In this document: positions 33,620-41,798 of the stretch, piece after piece | Position numbering within the stretch: position 1 is the first letter of the stretch | Layout of the letters: each line of letters opens with the position of its first letter | Source: DATMRF01 sp035566435 | GTDB taxonomy: Bacteria > Verrucomicrobiota > Verrucomicrobiia > Limisphaerales > UBA8199 | Length of the DNA: 64,000 nucleotides | Direction: 5' to 3' | Assembly (NCBI GenBank): GCA_035566435.1 | Contig: DATMRF010000127.1 | Location: 1 to 64,000, forward strand | Position numbers and translations under genes: made by a program | Notes under the pieces: model-generated | Told to the model about the DNA's origin: nothing | Databases searched by the model: none | What the model saw: only the letters and a program-made list of their open reading frames with translations

Positions 33620-35200
33620 TCAACTTCGCAATCGTGCCTCCTCCAAATCCAGTTCATGCTCGATCAGGTGCATAAGTTCCTCATTAACCTGGTGCTCCCG
33701 GCGGAGTCTAATCAGTTCATGCCGTTCAGCCTCCAGGCTCTCCAGCCGAAGCCGGCTCGTGGCAACCCGGTGTTCTCGGTGGTCGCTCCACCCAAGCACC
33801 TCCGCGAGGTCGTCGTTCAAGTCCTCTATGCGTTCCTGGTAATGGGCGGTGACCTGCTGGAGCGCTTTTTCCTGACGGGGACTTTGCACCGCCAGCTTGT
33901 TCAGGCGGGCCAGGGCGGCGTGCGCCAGCTTAAGGCGAGCGTTGCGTTCGTGTTTATCGTCGTGACGCTCTCTAACGCCAAGCCAGCGGACAATCAACGG
34001 AAGCGATAATCCCTGACAGACCAGCGTCGAGAGGATGACACAAAACGTGAGGAAGATGACCAGACTGCGCTGCGGCAAGGGCCGCCCGTCGCTAAAGGTG
34101 ATCGGTAATGCTAGCGCCGCTGCCAATGAAACAACACCCCGCATGCCGCTCCAGGCAACGACCACGATGTAACGCCAGGACGGAATCGGATCACGCTGGC
34201 GCAGGCGTTTGCTCAGCAAGCGTGGCAGCCAGGTCGCCGGAAAAACCCAAACCGGGCGAACCAGAACCACAACGGCGCTGACCAGCGCGCCGTAGCCGAT
34301 GAGTTGTCCTGTCGAATACTGCCCGAGCTCGCCGACGATCTCCGGCAACTGAAGCCCGATCAAAATGAACAAAACGCAATTGAGCAGGAAGACGAGCATG
34401 CCCCAGACCGCCACGGCGTTGAGTCGCGTGCTCGCGGACAGCAGCTCCGGCCCCTTCCAACCGCCGTAAATCCCCGCTGTGACCGCCGCCAGCACCCCGG
34501 ACACGTGCAGCCTCTCGGCGGGAAGGTACGCAACGTACGGAATCAGCAGCGAGACCGTGATGAGCAATGAGTCATCTTTGATGAGTCGGAACACCCTCTC
34601 GAAAACCATGGCAACCACCAGACCCAGCCCCAACCCGCCGGTCACGACCCACGCGAACTCCACCGTCGCGTGCATCGCTGAGAAGGCTCCCGAAGCCGCC
34701 GCCGCAAGCGCAAATCGCAACGCTACGAGCCCGGTCGCATCGTTGACCAAACTCTCACCCTCCAGGATGGCAACAATCCGCTTGGGCAGACGGATCTGGT
34801 CGGCAATCGCCGTGGCCGCGACGGCGTCCGGCGGAGAAACGATTGCCCCGAAAGCAAACGCGACCGCCAAGGGTATTGCCGGAAGCAGGGCATGCAGAAC
34901 CACCCCAACGACAAACGTCGTGAACAGCACCAGCCCGAACGCGAGCAGAAAAATGGGCCGCAGGTTCGCCTTGAACTCATGCCACGAGGTAAACCATCCC
35001 GCAGCGTAGAGCAACGGCGGCAGAAAAAGCAAAAAGACGAGGTCGGGATTAATGCGAACCACTGGCAGTCCGGGCACCAGGCTGATGCCAAGGCCACCGA
35101 TCACCAGCGCGATCGGATAGGGCATCCTTAAGCGCCGGCCCACCAAAACCACCCCGACGATAGCGCCCGTCAGCAGCACCATGGCTTCCACTGGTTTCAT
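33620..35200 (-). CDS. CPA1-family Na+/H+ antiporter
   Basis: 526 aa with about 12 hydrophobic segments up to residue ~415, then a ~110-residue charged cytoplasmic tail with coiled-coil character (LEAERHELIRLRREHQVNEE). Signature residues are visible: PP near LFLPPLLYAA (60-66), FGAIVSPPDAVAA (117-129, Asp125), and GESLVNDATGLVA (148-160, with the ion-binding Asn153-Asp154 pair). Length and motifs match bacterial NhaP/YjcE-like members of the monovalent cation:proton antiporter-1 family. It exports Na+ (or K+) in exchange for protons. It is convergent with the DUF1080 gene, three bases apart. Confidence 0.92.
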   Translation of the reverse strand: MKPVEAMVLLTGAIVGVVLVGRRLRMPYPIALVIGGLGISLVPGLPVVRINPDLVFLLFLPPLLYAAGWFTSWHEFKANLRPIFLLAFGLVLFTTFVVGVVLHALLPAIPLAVAFAFGAIVSPPDAVAATAIADQIRLPKRIVAILEGESLVNDATGLVALRFALAAAASGAFSAMHATVEFAWVVTGGLGLGLVVAMVFERVFRLIKDDSLLITVSLLIPYVAYLPAERLHVSGVLAAVTAGIYGGWKGPELLSASTRLNAVAVWGMLVFLLNCVLFILIGLQLPEIVGELGQYSTGQLIGYGALVSAVVVLVRPVWVFPATWLPRLLSKRLRQRDPIPSWRYIVVVAWSGMRGVVSLAAALALPITFSDGRPLPQRSLVIFLTFCVILSTLVCQGLSLPLIVRWLGVRERHDDKHERNARLKLAHAALARLNKLAVQSPRQEKALQQVTAHYQERIEDLNDDLAEVLGWSDHREHRVATSRLRLESLEAERHELIRLRREHQVNEELMHLIEHELDLEEARLRS

Positions 35201-35247
35201 GCCGCATAGTGTTCCTCACCCTTTCTGTGGTTTCAACCTTCGGCCGG

Positions 35248-35412
35248 TCATAATCGGTGCTGTATTTGTTGTTGCGTGCTCGGTTTGGATTCGGCCACTT
35301 GGGTTTCGCCTTCCCAACCGCCGCCGAGTGCCTTGTAAAGCCGTACGAAATTTTGATCCATAGTGCGCTCCCTGCGGGCAAGGTCATCCTGAACCGCAAG
35401 CCAATTTCTGCG
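35248..35412 (-). pseudogene. C-terminal remnant of an RND-efflux outer-membrane factor
   Basis: The minus-strand frame reads RRNWLAVQDDLARRERTMDQ, then NFVRLYKALGGGWEGETQ and a TGA at 35248. RLYKALGGGW is the typical ending of NodT/TolC-type outer-membrane efflux proteins. Only about 50 residues remain, directly after the stop of the short-chain dehydrogenase gene. It is the leftover of a deletion. Confidence 0.6.
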
Positions 35413-36207
35413 CTACGCCCCAAAACCATAGCTCGCCGCATTCACTCGTTTGGCGACCTTGCGGACAACCGCGCGTGGGCCAAAACGAACTGAGCAGGCA
35501 AGAAGCCGATTGCGCCAGCCTGCAATCGCGACGACCCGGCCATTGCGGAAGGCCCGGTGGCCCATCGACGCCACGGATTCAGCCGACATCGAGAGCCCCA
35601 CGAACCGGCGCGAGAACCGGGCCTTCGCTGCCTCGGCAAAATTCGTGGCCGTAGGGCCCGGGCAGAGCGCAGTGGCTGTCACGCCGGTTCCGGCGAGCTC
35701 TTCGGCGATGGCTTCGCTGAACGAAAGCACGTAGGCTTTCGTCGCGAAATAAACCGCCATGAGCGGCCCAGGTTGAAACGCCGCGGTTGAGGCGACGTTC
35801 AGCACACCCCCGCGACGCCGCTCGATCATCCCCGGCAGAAAGAGCCGGGTCAGGTGCGTGAGTGCCGTAACGTTGACTTGCACCATCTCGAGCTGGCGCT
35901 CCACCGCGAGCTCCTCAAACCGCCCGTAAGCGCCAAACCCGGCGTTATTGACCAGCACATCGACTTTCGTGCCGTTCGCCTCCAAATGTTGGAAAGCGCT
36001 GACCGGCGCATCCGGCTTGGAGAGATCGACCGTGAGAACTTCAGACTGAGTTTTGTGGGTCTGTCTTAACTCCTCCGCCAGCATCTGCAGTGCCTGGCGC
36101 TTCCGCGCCAGCAGGATGAGTCGGCAGCCATCGGCCGCAAAGCATTTTGCCAGTTCGCGGCCGATGCCCGAAGAGGCCCCGGTGACAAGAACAGTCTCGG
36201 TGCTCAT
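35413..36207 (-). CDS. Short-chain dehydrogenase/reductase (SDR)
   Basis: 264 aa from the ATG at 36207, preceded by GAGGCGAAA. The cofactor motif TGASSGIG is at 9-16, NNAG-equivalent LVNNAGFGAYG at about 89-99, catalytic Ser in LNVASTAAF (about 139) and Tyr/Lys in VYFATKAY (about 152-156). This is a classical SDR of the DltE/YqjQ-like group. The substrate cannot be read from the sequence. An upstream in-frame ATG at 36267 adds a low-complexity leader and lacks a ribosome-binding site. The gene end abuts an outer-membrane-factor remnant. Confidence 0.9.
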   Translation of the reverse strand: MSTETVLVTGASSGIGRELAKCFAADGCRLILLARKRQALQMLAEELRQTHKTQSEVLTVDLSKPDAPVSAFQHLEANGTKVDVLVNNAGFGAYGRFEELAVERQLEMVQVNVTALTHLTRLFLPGMIERRRGGVLNVASTAAFQPGPLMAVYFATKAYVLSFSEAIAEELAGTGVTATALCPGPTATNFAEAAKARFSRRFVGLSMSAESVASMGHRAFRNGRVVAIAGWRNRLLACSVRFGPRAVVRKVAKRVNAASYGFGA

Positions 36208-36288
36208 TTTCGCCTCACGTTGATGATGGTGCCCACGAAAGAATCGAAAGCGCAACTCTGACCTCATCCAGCCCGCCTGCTAAGATGC

Positions 36289-36310
36289 TGTCGGCAGAGC
36301 GTAGCCGACA
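36289..36310. repeat. Short palindromic hairpin
   Basis: TGTCGGC (36289-36295) pairs perfectly with GCCGACA (36304-36310) over an 8-base loop. It lies in the divergent intergenic region between the SDR and serine hydrolase genes and resembles interspersed palindromes seen elsewhere here. Confidence 0.5.
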
Positions 36311-36394
36311 TAAGTCATCGGCCTCAGAGGGCGCCGGGCTCGCTTTTATCGTGACTCGCGAAAAGGAATCCGGTAGGAGACAGCTCCGGTGCAT

Positions 36395-37576
36395 ATGAAA
36401 TTCCATTTCTCGCCCCTCTTGCCGCTCGTGCTCCTCGCCACCTCGTGCGCCACTCCGAAACTGCCCCGTCTTGACAAAGCGATGCAAGCCGCCGTCGATG
36501 CCCGCCAGCTCTCGGGCGCCGTTACCGTCGTTGTCTCCAAGGACAAAATCCTTCACCTCGAAGCTACCGGGCTCGCCGACATCGCCGCGAACAAACCAAT
36601 GCGCCTCGATTCCCTGTTCTGGATCGCCTCCATGACCAAGCCCGTGACCGCCGTCTCGGTGCTGATGCTCCAGGATGAAGGCAGGCTGAATGTCACCAAC
36701 CTCATTGCCGATTATATTCCGGAATTCGCCCACCTGAAGACCCCATCCGGCCAACCCGCCAATCTCACCCTCGCCCAGGTCCTCACCCACACCTCCGGCC
36801 TCGGTGAAGCCGATCCCGCCGCCGTGCGCAACGCTCATACGCTCGCCGACCTCATCCCGCTCTTCCTGGCCGCCCCCATGCAATACGAGCCCGGCGCCAA
36901 ATGGCAATACACGCAATCCGGCATCAACGCCGCCGCGCGAGTCGTCGAAATCGTCAGCGGCTTGTCTTTCGACACCTTCGTGCAGAAGCGCATTTTTGAC
37001 CCGCTGGGCATGAAGGACACCACCTTTTATCCCTCCAGGAAATCACCCGTGCGGCTTGTCGTTGGCTACACAAAGAACAAAACGAGCGGCGCCCTTGAGG
37101 CCGTGCCGCTCCCCGCCAGCTTCGGCGCGCCGGGCCATCCCCCGCTCGGCAACGGCGGCCTCTTCTCCACCGGACCCGACTACGCCCGCTTCTGCCAGAT
37201 GCTCCTCGGCGGAGGCGCGTTCGACGGCAAACGGTTCCTCAGCCCGGCAGCTATGAGATTGCTCACCACGGTCCAGACCGGCGACCTGCCCACCGGTTTC
37301 CTCCAGTCGCCAGAATTCGGCAGCCATGGGACCAACTACGGCTGGGGAATCGGCACCTGCATCTTGCGAGCGCCCCACGAAGGTGTCGCCGCGATGCTGT
37401 CGCCCGGCACGTTCGGCCACGGCGGCGCCTGGGGCACCCAGGCCTGGATCGACCCCGTCCGTGGAGTCGCATACGTCCTCATGGTCCAACGCCCCAACTC
37501 CGGCAACAGCGACGCCAGCGACATCCGCCGCGCCTTTCAGCAAGCGGCCGCCGACGCCCTCCCGAAGCAACCGTAG
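36395..37576 (+). CDS. Lipoprotein serine hydrolase (class C beta-lactamase/PBP-like)
   Basis: 393 aa from the ATG at 36395. The signal ends in a lipobox, LLATSC (Cys18). The beta-lactamase fold has the S-x-x-K motif at 79-82 (SMTK), a Tyr motif YTQSG at about 171 in the place of Y-x-N, and HGG at about 341 (FGHGGAWG) in the place of K-T-G. This set is typical of esterase/D-aminopeptidase-like serine hydrolases (Pfam Beta-lactamase) rather than true AmpC enzymes. It starts the plus-strand run of hydrolases up to 43.3 kb and may remove acyl or peptide groups from the same substrates. Confidence 0.88.
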   Translation: MKFHFSPLLPLVLLATSCATPKLPRLDKAMQAAVDARQLSGAVTVVVSKDKILHLEATGLADIAANKPMRLDSLFWIASMTKPVTAVSVLMLQDEGRLNVTNLIADYIPEFAHLKTPSGQPANLTLAQVLTHTSGLGEADPAAVRNAHTLADLIPLFLAAPMQYEPGAKWQYTQSGINAAARVVEIVSGLSFDTFVQKRIFDPLGMKDTTFYPSRKSPVRLVVGYTKNKTSGALEAVPLPASFGAPGHPPLGNGGLFSTGPDYARFCQMLLGGGAFDGKRFLSPAAMRLLTTVQTGDLPTGFLQSPEFGSHGTNYGWGIGTCILRAPHEGVAAMLSPGTFGHGGAWGTQAWIDPVRGVAYVLMVQRPNSGNSDASDIRRAFQQAAADALPKQP

Positions 37577-37640
37577 CGGTCGCCAGGAACCAAGAAAACA
37601 TTCTGCCTCCGCTTAAATTCTGCGAACGGCCTCAACCGTC

Positions 37641-39281
37641 ATGAAACACCTTAAACTCCTCGTCAAATTGATCACCTTCGCCTCCGCCTGGCTCTTAACT
37701 GTGAACAAGCGCGCGCCCTTCGCGAGGCACCAAGCGTTTTCCCAGACGACCGCACGTAGGATGCTAAAAGCTCTGGCGCTGGTTGTAATTTGCTGCTGGT
37801 CCGCCATCGGCATGACTTGGGGAGCCGAGACCCCTTCGCACATTACCTCTGAACTTGTCTCATTCGTGGGCCTAAAGACCGTCTGGCACGGCTTCGACCG
37901 CTACGATTTTCTCCTGGACGAGGAGAACCTCACCATCAAGCCGGCCGATCCGAAGGTCGAAGGAGACATCCAGGGCCAGCGGCGGTGCATTGTGGTGGTT
38001 CCCAAATCGGCGGCGCCCGGCAACCCGTGGTCCTGGCGGGGCTGTTACTGGGACCACCAACCGCAGGCCGAGATCGAGTTGCTCAAGCGCGGCTTTCACA
38101 TCGCCTACATCACCGCCGATGCCTCCTTAAGGCCGGACAGGAAATGGGACGCCTGGTATGAGTTCCTCACCCAAAAGCACGGGCTGTCAACGAAGCCGGC
38201 CTTCATTGGCATGAGCCGCGGAGGCGAATACGCCTATACCTGGGCCACCGCCCACCCTGACAAAGTGTCGTGTATCTATGCTGACAATCCGGGTGCCAAC
38301 CGGGAGATGTTCTCGAGACTCGGTGACCTGGCCACCAACGATGTGCCGCTGCTTCAAGTGTGCGGCAGTATCGATCCCCTATTGGGCCGGAATGCGCTGG
38401 CCATCGAGAACATTTACCAGCAGTTCGGCGGTCGGATCACGATGATGATCAAGGAAGGCGCCGGCCATCATCCGCACAGCCTGCGAAATCCGACCCCCAT
38501 CGCTGACTTCATCACCCAAAGTTTCCAGCACACCGCCGGCGCTCCACCGGACTTTGTGGGCGCCAGGTTCTCCAAGACGACTTACTACAGTGTGGAAAAC
38601 TCTTACCGCGACTTCGCGGAGGAAGGAACCCGCATCACCTGCCGCGGCCCGGCATTCACGGAGTGCTACGACCGCTACGCATTTGGGCTGGAGGGCGTCG
38701 AGGGAACAATTGATGTCATTTTGCCAAAAACGGCGGCGCCAGGAAAGCCGTGGGTCTTCAGAGCGGGATTTGTTGACCGGAATGCGGCGGTCGATTTGGC
38801 TCTGCTGTCCAAAGGTTTTCATATCGTCACCGGTCCGGTTCCCTACAACGCCGATGGCCCGCTGCAGGCGCACTGGGACGCCGTTTACGCACACCTCATC
38901 AAACACGGGTTTTCTACCCGGCCAGTCATGGAAGGTGCCGGCGGCGCGGCTGGTGAGGTCTATGCCTGGGCGATTGCCAACCCGGACAAGGTTTCCTGCG
39001 TTTACGCCGAGAATCCTGTCCTGCGCTGCAAAATGTCAAAGACGCAACCCCTCGACCAACTTGCCGCGCTCGCCAGGACAGGCGTGCCGCTGCTTCACGT
39101 TTGCGGCAGCCTCGACCCGTGGCTCGATTCCCAAACTCGAGTGGCGGAGAAGCGCTATAAGGAACTCGGCGGACAAATCACGGTCATCCTCAAGGAAGGC
39201 CAGGCACATTATCCGCTCGAGCCGCAGGATCTGAAACCCGTCCTGGACTTCGTCACGAAGAACGCCCGCGTCGGCGCCTAG
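37641..39281 (+). CDS. Secreted protein with two tandem alpha/beta-hydrolase domains, second lacking nucleophile
   Basis: 546 aa from the first ATG. A second ATG at 37761 opens directly on a good signal peptide (LKALALVVICCWSAIGMTWGA) and may be the true start. Two homologous ~210-residue domains follow. The first has the nucleophile elbow GMSRGGEYAYTWA, an Asp in CGSIDPLLG and His in EGAGHHPHSL, a complete triad. The second aligns well (RCIVVVPKSAAPGNPWSWRG versus IDVILPKTAAPGKPWVFRAG; HPDKVSCIYADNP versus NPDKVSCVYAENP; GSLDPWL; GQAHYPL). However, it reads GAGGAAGEVYAWA where the serine should be. It is therefore probably an esterase paired with an inactive copy. Confidence 0.82.
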   Translation: MKHLKLLVKLITFASAWLLTVNKRAPFARHQAFSQTTARRMLKALALVVICCWSAIGMTWGAETPSHITSELVSFVGLKTVWHGFDRYDFLLDEENLTIKPADPKVEGDIQGQRRCIVVVPKSAAPGNPWSWRGCYWDHQPQAEIELLKRGFHIAYITADASLRPDRKWDAWYEFLTQKHGLSTKPAFIGMSRGGEYAYTWATAHPDKVSCIYADNPGANREMFSRLGDLATNDVPLLQVCGSIDPLLGRNALAIENIYQQFGGRITMMIKEGAGHHPHSLRNPTPIADFITQSFQHTAGAPPDFVGARFSKTTYYSVENSYRDFAEEGTRITCRGPAFTECYDRYAFGLEGVEGTIDVILPKTAAPGKPWVFRAGFVDRNAAVDLALLSKGFHIVTGPVPYNADGPLQAHWDAVYAHLIKHGFSTRPVMEGAGGAAGEVYAWAIANPDKVSCVYAENPVLRCKMSKTQPLDQLAALARTGVPLLHVCGSLDPWLDSQTRVAEKRYKELGGQITVILKEGQAHYPLEPQDLKPVLDFVTKNARVGA

Positions 39282-39350
39282 CAATATCCATGCAACCGGA
39301 ATTTAACACATCGGCAGGCCCCGACACGCTCGCTCTGGTTCGCACAAAAT

Positions 39351-41744
39351 ATGAAATCGATTGACCACTTGTGTCTGCTTGCCAGCCTCGCCCTGTCCTT
39401 GTCCGGACTGGTGGCGAATGAAGCCGTCGCGGCGCTACCCTCATCCGATGCCGCCTCTAACCCAGCCGACGGCCCCCAGTCGCGAGCTGCGCAGTGGACT
39501 TTGTGGTATAGAAGACCCGCCACCAAATGGACCGAGGCGCTGCCCATTGGCAACGGACGGCTCGGTGCGATGGTGTTTGGCGGCCCGGCGCGTGAGCAAC
39601 TCCAGCTCAACGAGGACACACTCTGGGCGGGCGGACCTTACACTCCGGACAATACCAATGCCCTCGCGGCGCTGCCCGAGGTCCGCAAGCTGATCTTCGG
39701 GGGCAACTATGACGACGCGGCGAGGCTGATCGACCGGAGCATGATGGCCCAGCCGCTGCGCCAGATGCCCTACCAGACGGTGGGCGACCTGTTCCTGGGT
39801 TTTCCCAATGCGGCATCCTTTGAGAACTATCGCCGCGACCTCAACCTCGATACCGCCGTCGCCGGCGTGACTTACACCGCTCAGGGCACGGCTTTCCGAA
39901 GGGAAAGCTTCGCCAGCCCCGTGGACCAGGTCATCGTGGTCCGGCTTACCGCCGATAAGCCCGGACAACTTTCCTTCGTCGCGGGGATGAGGACACCCCA
40001 GCGCGCGACCATCATCTCCGAAGGAGTCGACACCCTGGTCATGAACGGCGTTAACGGCGACTCGGGCGGCATCTCGGGCACGCTCAAGTATCAGGCCCGT
40101 GTCCGCGTGCAGGCGCGAGGCGGAAAGACCTCCAGCACCACGAACGCGATCACCGTCACGGGTGCGGACTCGGCAACCGTGCTCATCGCCGCGGCCACCA
40201 GCTACAGGAATTTTCAGGATGTCAGCAGCGACCCCGAAGCCATCGTTCAGCGGCAAATCGCCGACGCAGCCAGAAAACCATTTCCCCGCCTGCTGAACGC
40301 ACACCTCGCTGAGCACCAACGGTTGTTTCGACGCGTCGAATTGGACCTCGGCCGAACCGGTTCCGCGCAGTTGCCGACCGACGAGCGCATCGCCCATTTC
40401 GCTGAGGGCAGTGACCCGCAGCTGGCCGCGCTCTACTTTCAGTTCGCACGTTACCTCCTGATTTCGTGTTCGCGGCCCGGCTGCCAACCGGCGAATCTGC
40501 AGGGCCTCTGGAACGATTCCCTCAGCCCCCCGTGGGGCGGCAAGTACACCATCAACATCAATACGGAGATGAATTACTGGCCGGCGGAAAACTGCAACCT
40601 TGCGGAGTGCACTCAGCCTCTGACCGCAATGGTCCTGGATCTAACCCAGACCGGCGCCCGCACGGCCAAAACCATGTATAACGCCCGCGGTTGGGTGGTG
40701 CACCACAACACCGATTTATGGCGCGCGGCAGGCCCGATTGACGGCTCTTTCTCCGGCATGTGGCCGATGGGCGGAGCTTGGCTGTGCCAGAATCTGTGGG
40801 AACATTATCTTTTCAGTGAAGACAAAACCTATCTTCAGCAAATCTATCCGGCCCTCAAAGGCTCGGCGGAATTCTTCCTCGATACCCTGGTTGAAGAACC
40901 CACTCACCACTGGCTGGTCACCTGCCCTTCCGTCTCCCCGGAAAACCGCCATCCCGAGGGCCGGACCAGCGTCTGCGCCGGGCCGACCATGGACCTGCAA
41001 ATCCTGCGCGACTTGTTCGATCACTGCCTCCGGGCCTCGCAAATCCTCGGCGTGGACCGGGACCTCGCGCAGAAAATCGAAGCGGCCCGCGCGCACCTCG
41101 CGCCTATGCAAATCGGCGCCGCCGGACAACTCCAGGAGTGGCTCAAGGATTGGGACAACGGGCCCGGCGTGGACCTGCACCACCGCCACGTCTCGCATCT
41201 CTATGGCCTTTTTCCCGGCGCCCAGATTGATTTCCGCAAAACACCTGAACTCGCGGCCGCAGCCAAAAAATCGCTGGAGATCCGCGGCGACAAAGCGACC
41301 GGCTGGGCCACCGCCTGGCGGCTGAACTTGTGGGCCCGGCTCCACGATGGCGACCACGCCTACAGCATACTCGCCTTCCTCCTGAGCCCCGAGCGAACCT
41401 ATCCCGATATGTTCGATGCCCACCCCCCATTCCAAATCGACGGCAATTTCGGCGGGGCCTCCGCCATCGCTGAAATGCTGCTCCAGAGTCAGAGCGGAGA
41501 AATCGAACTGCTGCCGGCCCTCCCCAAAGCCTGGCCGGCTGGAAGCGTCAAGGGCTTGCGAGCCAGAGGAGGCCTCGCGGTGGACATCCAGTGGCAGGAC
41601 GGCCGGCTGAGTGGTGCCGCGATAAGGAACGTCACAGGCGCTGGAGCTTGTACCGTGCGCTATGGCGAGAAAACCCTTGCCATCCGATTGAAGCCCGGTG
41701 AAACCCGCCATTTCACCGCCGACCTCACCGCCGATGCGAAGTGA
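39351..41744 (+). CDS. Secreted GH95 alpha-L-fucosidase (or alpha-galactosidase) family enzyme
   Basis: 797 aa, normal length for GH95. The signal peptide is CLLASLALSLSGLVANEAVA. The N-terminal beta-sandwich starts LWYRRPATKWTEALPIGNGR and LQLNEDTLWAGGPYTPDN, the usual GH95 opening. The (alpha/alpha)6 barrel contains TININTEMNYWPAENCNLAE (about 398-417, with the conserved Asn pair) and CPSVSPENRHP (Glu about 530, the expected acid). YPDMFDAHPPFQIDGNFGGASAIAEMLLQS is the typical C-terminal part. GH95 enzymes release alpha-1,2-linked L-fucose or L-galactose by inversion. It lies 54 bases before the GH71/99-like gene and is probably co-transcribed. Confidence 0.93.
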   Translation: MKSIDHLCLLASLALSLSGLVANEAVAALPSSDAASNPADGPQSRAAQWTLWYRRPATKWTEALPIGNGRLGAMVFGGPAREQLQLNEDTLWAGGPYTPDNTNALAALPEVRKLIFGGNYDDAARLIDRSMMAQPLRQMPYQTVGDLFLGFPNAASFENYRRDLNLDTAVAGVTYTAQGTAFRRESFASPVDQVIVVRLTADKPGQLSFVAGMRTPQRATIISEGVDTLVMNGVNGDSGGISGTLKYQARVRVQARGGKTSSTTNAITVTGADSATVLIAAATSYRNFQDVSSDPEAIVQRQIADAARKPFPRLLNAHLAEHQRLFRRVELDLGRTGSAQLPTDERIAHFAEGSDPQLAALYFQFARYLLISCSRPGCQPANLQGLWNDSLSPPWGGKYTININTEMNYWPAENCNLAECTQPLTAMVLDLTQTGARTAKTMYNARGWVVHHNTDLWRAAGPIDGSFSGMWPMGGAWLCQNLWEHYLFSEDKTYLQQIYPALKGSAEFFLDTLVEEPTHHWLVTCPSVSPENRHPEGRTSVCAGPTMDLQILRDLFDHCLRASQILGVDRDLAQKIEAARAHLAPMQIGAAGQLQEWLKDWDNGPGVDLHHRHVSHLYGLFPGAQIDFRKTPELAAAAKKSLEIRGDKATGWATAWRLNLWARLHDGDHAYSILAFLLSPERTYPDMFDAHPPFQIDGNFGGASAIAEMLLQSQSGEIELLPALPKAWPAGSVKGLRARGGLAVDIQWQDGRLSGAAIRNVTGAGACTVRYGEKTLAIRLKPGETRHFTADLTADAK

Positions 41745-41798
41745 GCGCGAATAACCACGAAGCATAATGACTCGCCATCTGACACCAGAATTCTGTCA

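Noticed and set aside
36389..36394. GTG start for the serine hydrolase
   Set aside because: The ATG six bases later opens directly on a lipoprotein signal and gives the normal N-terminus.
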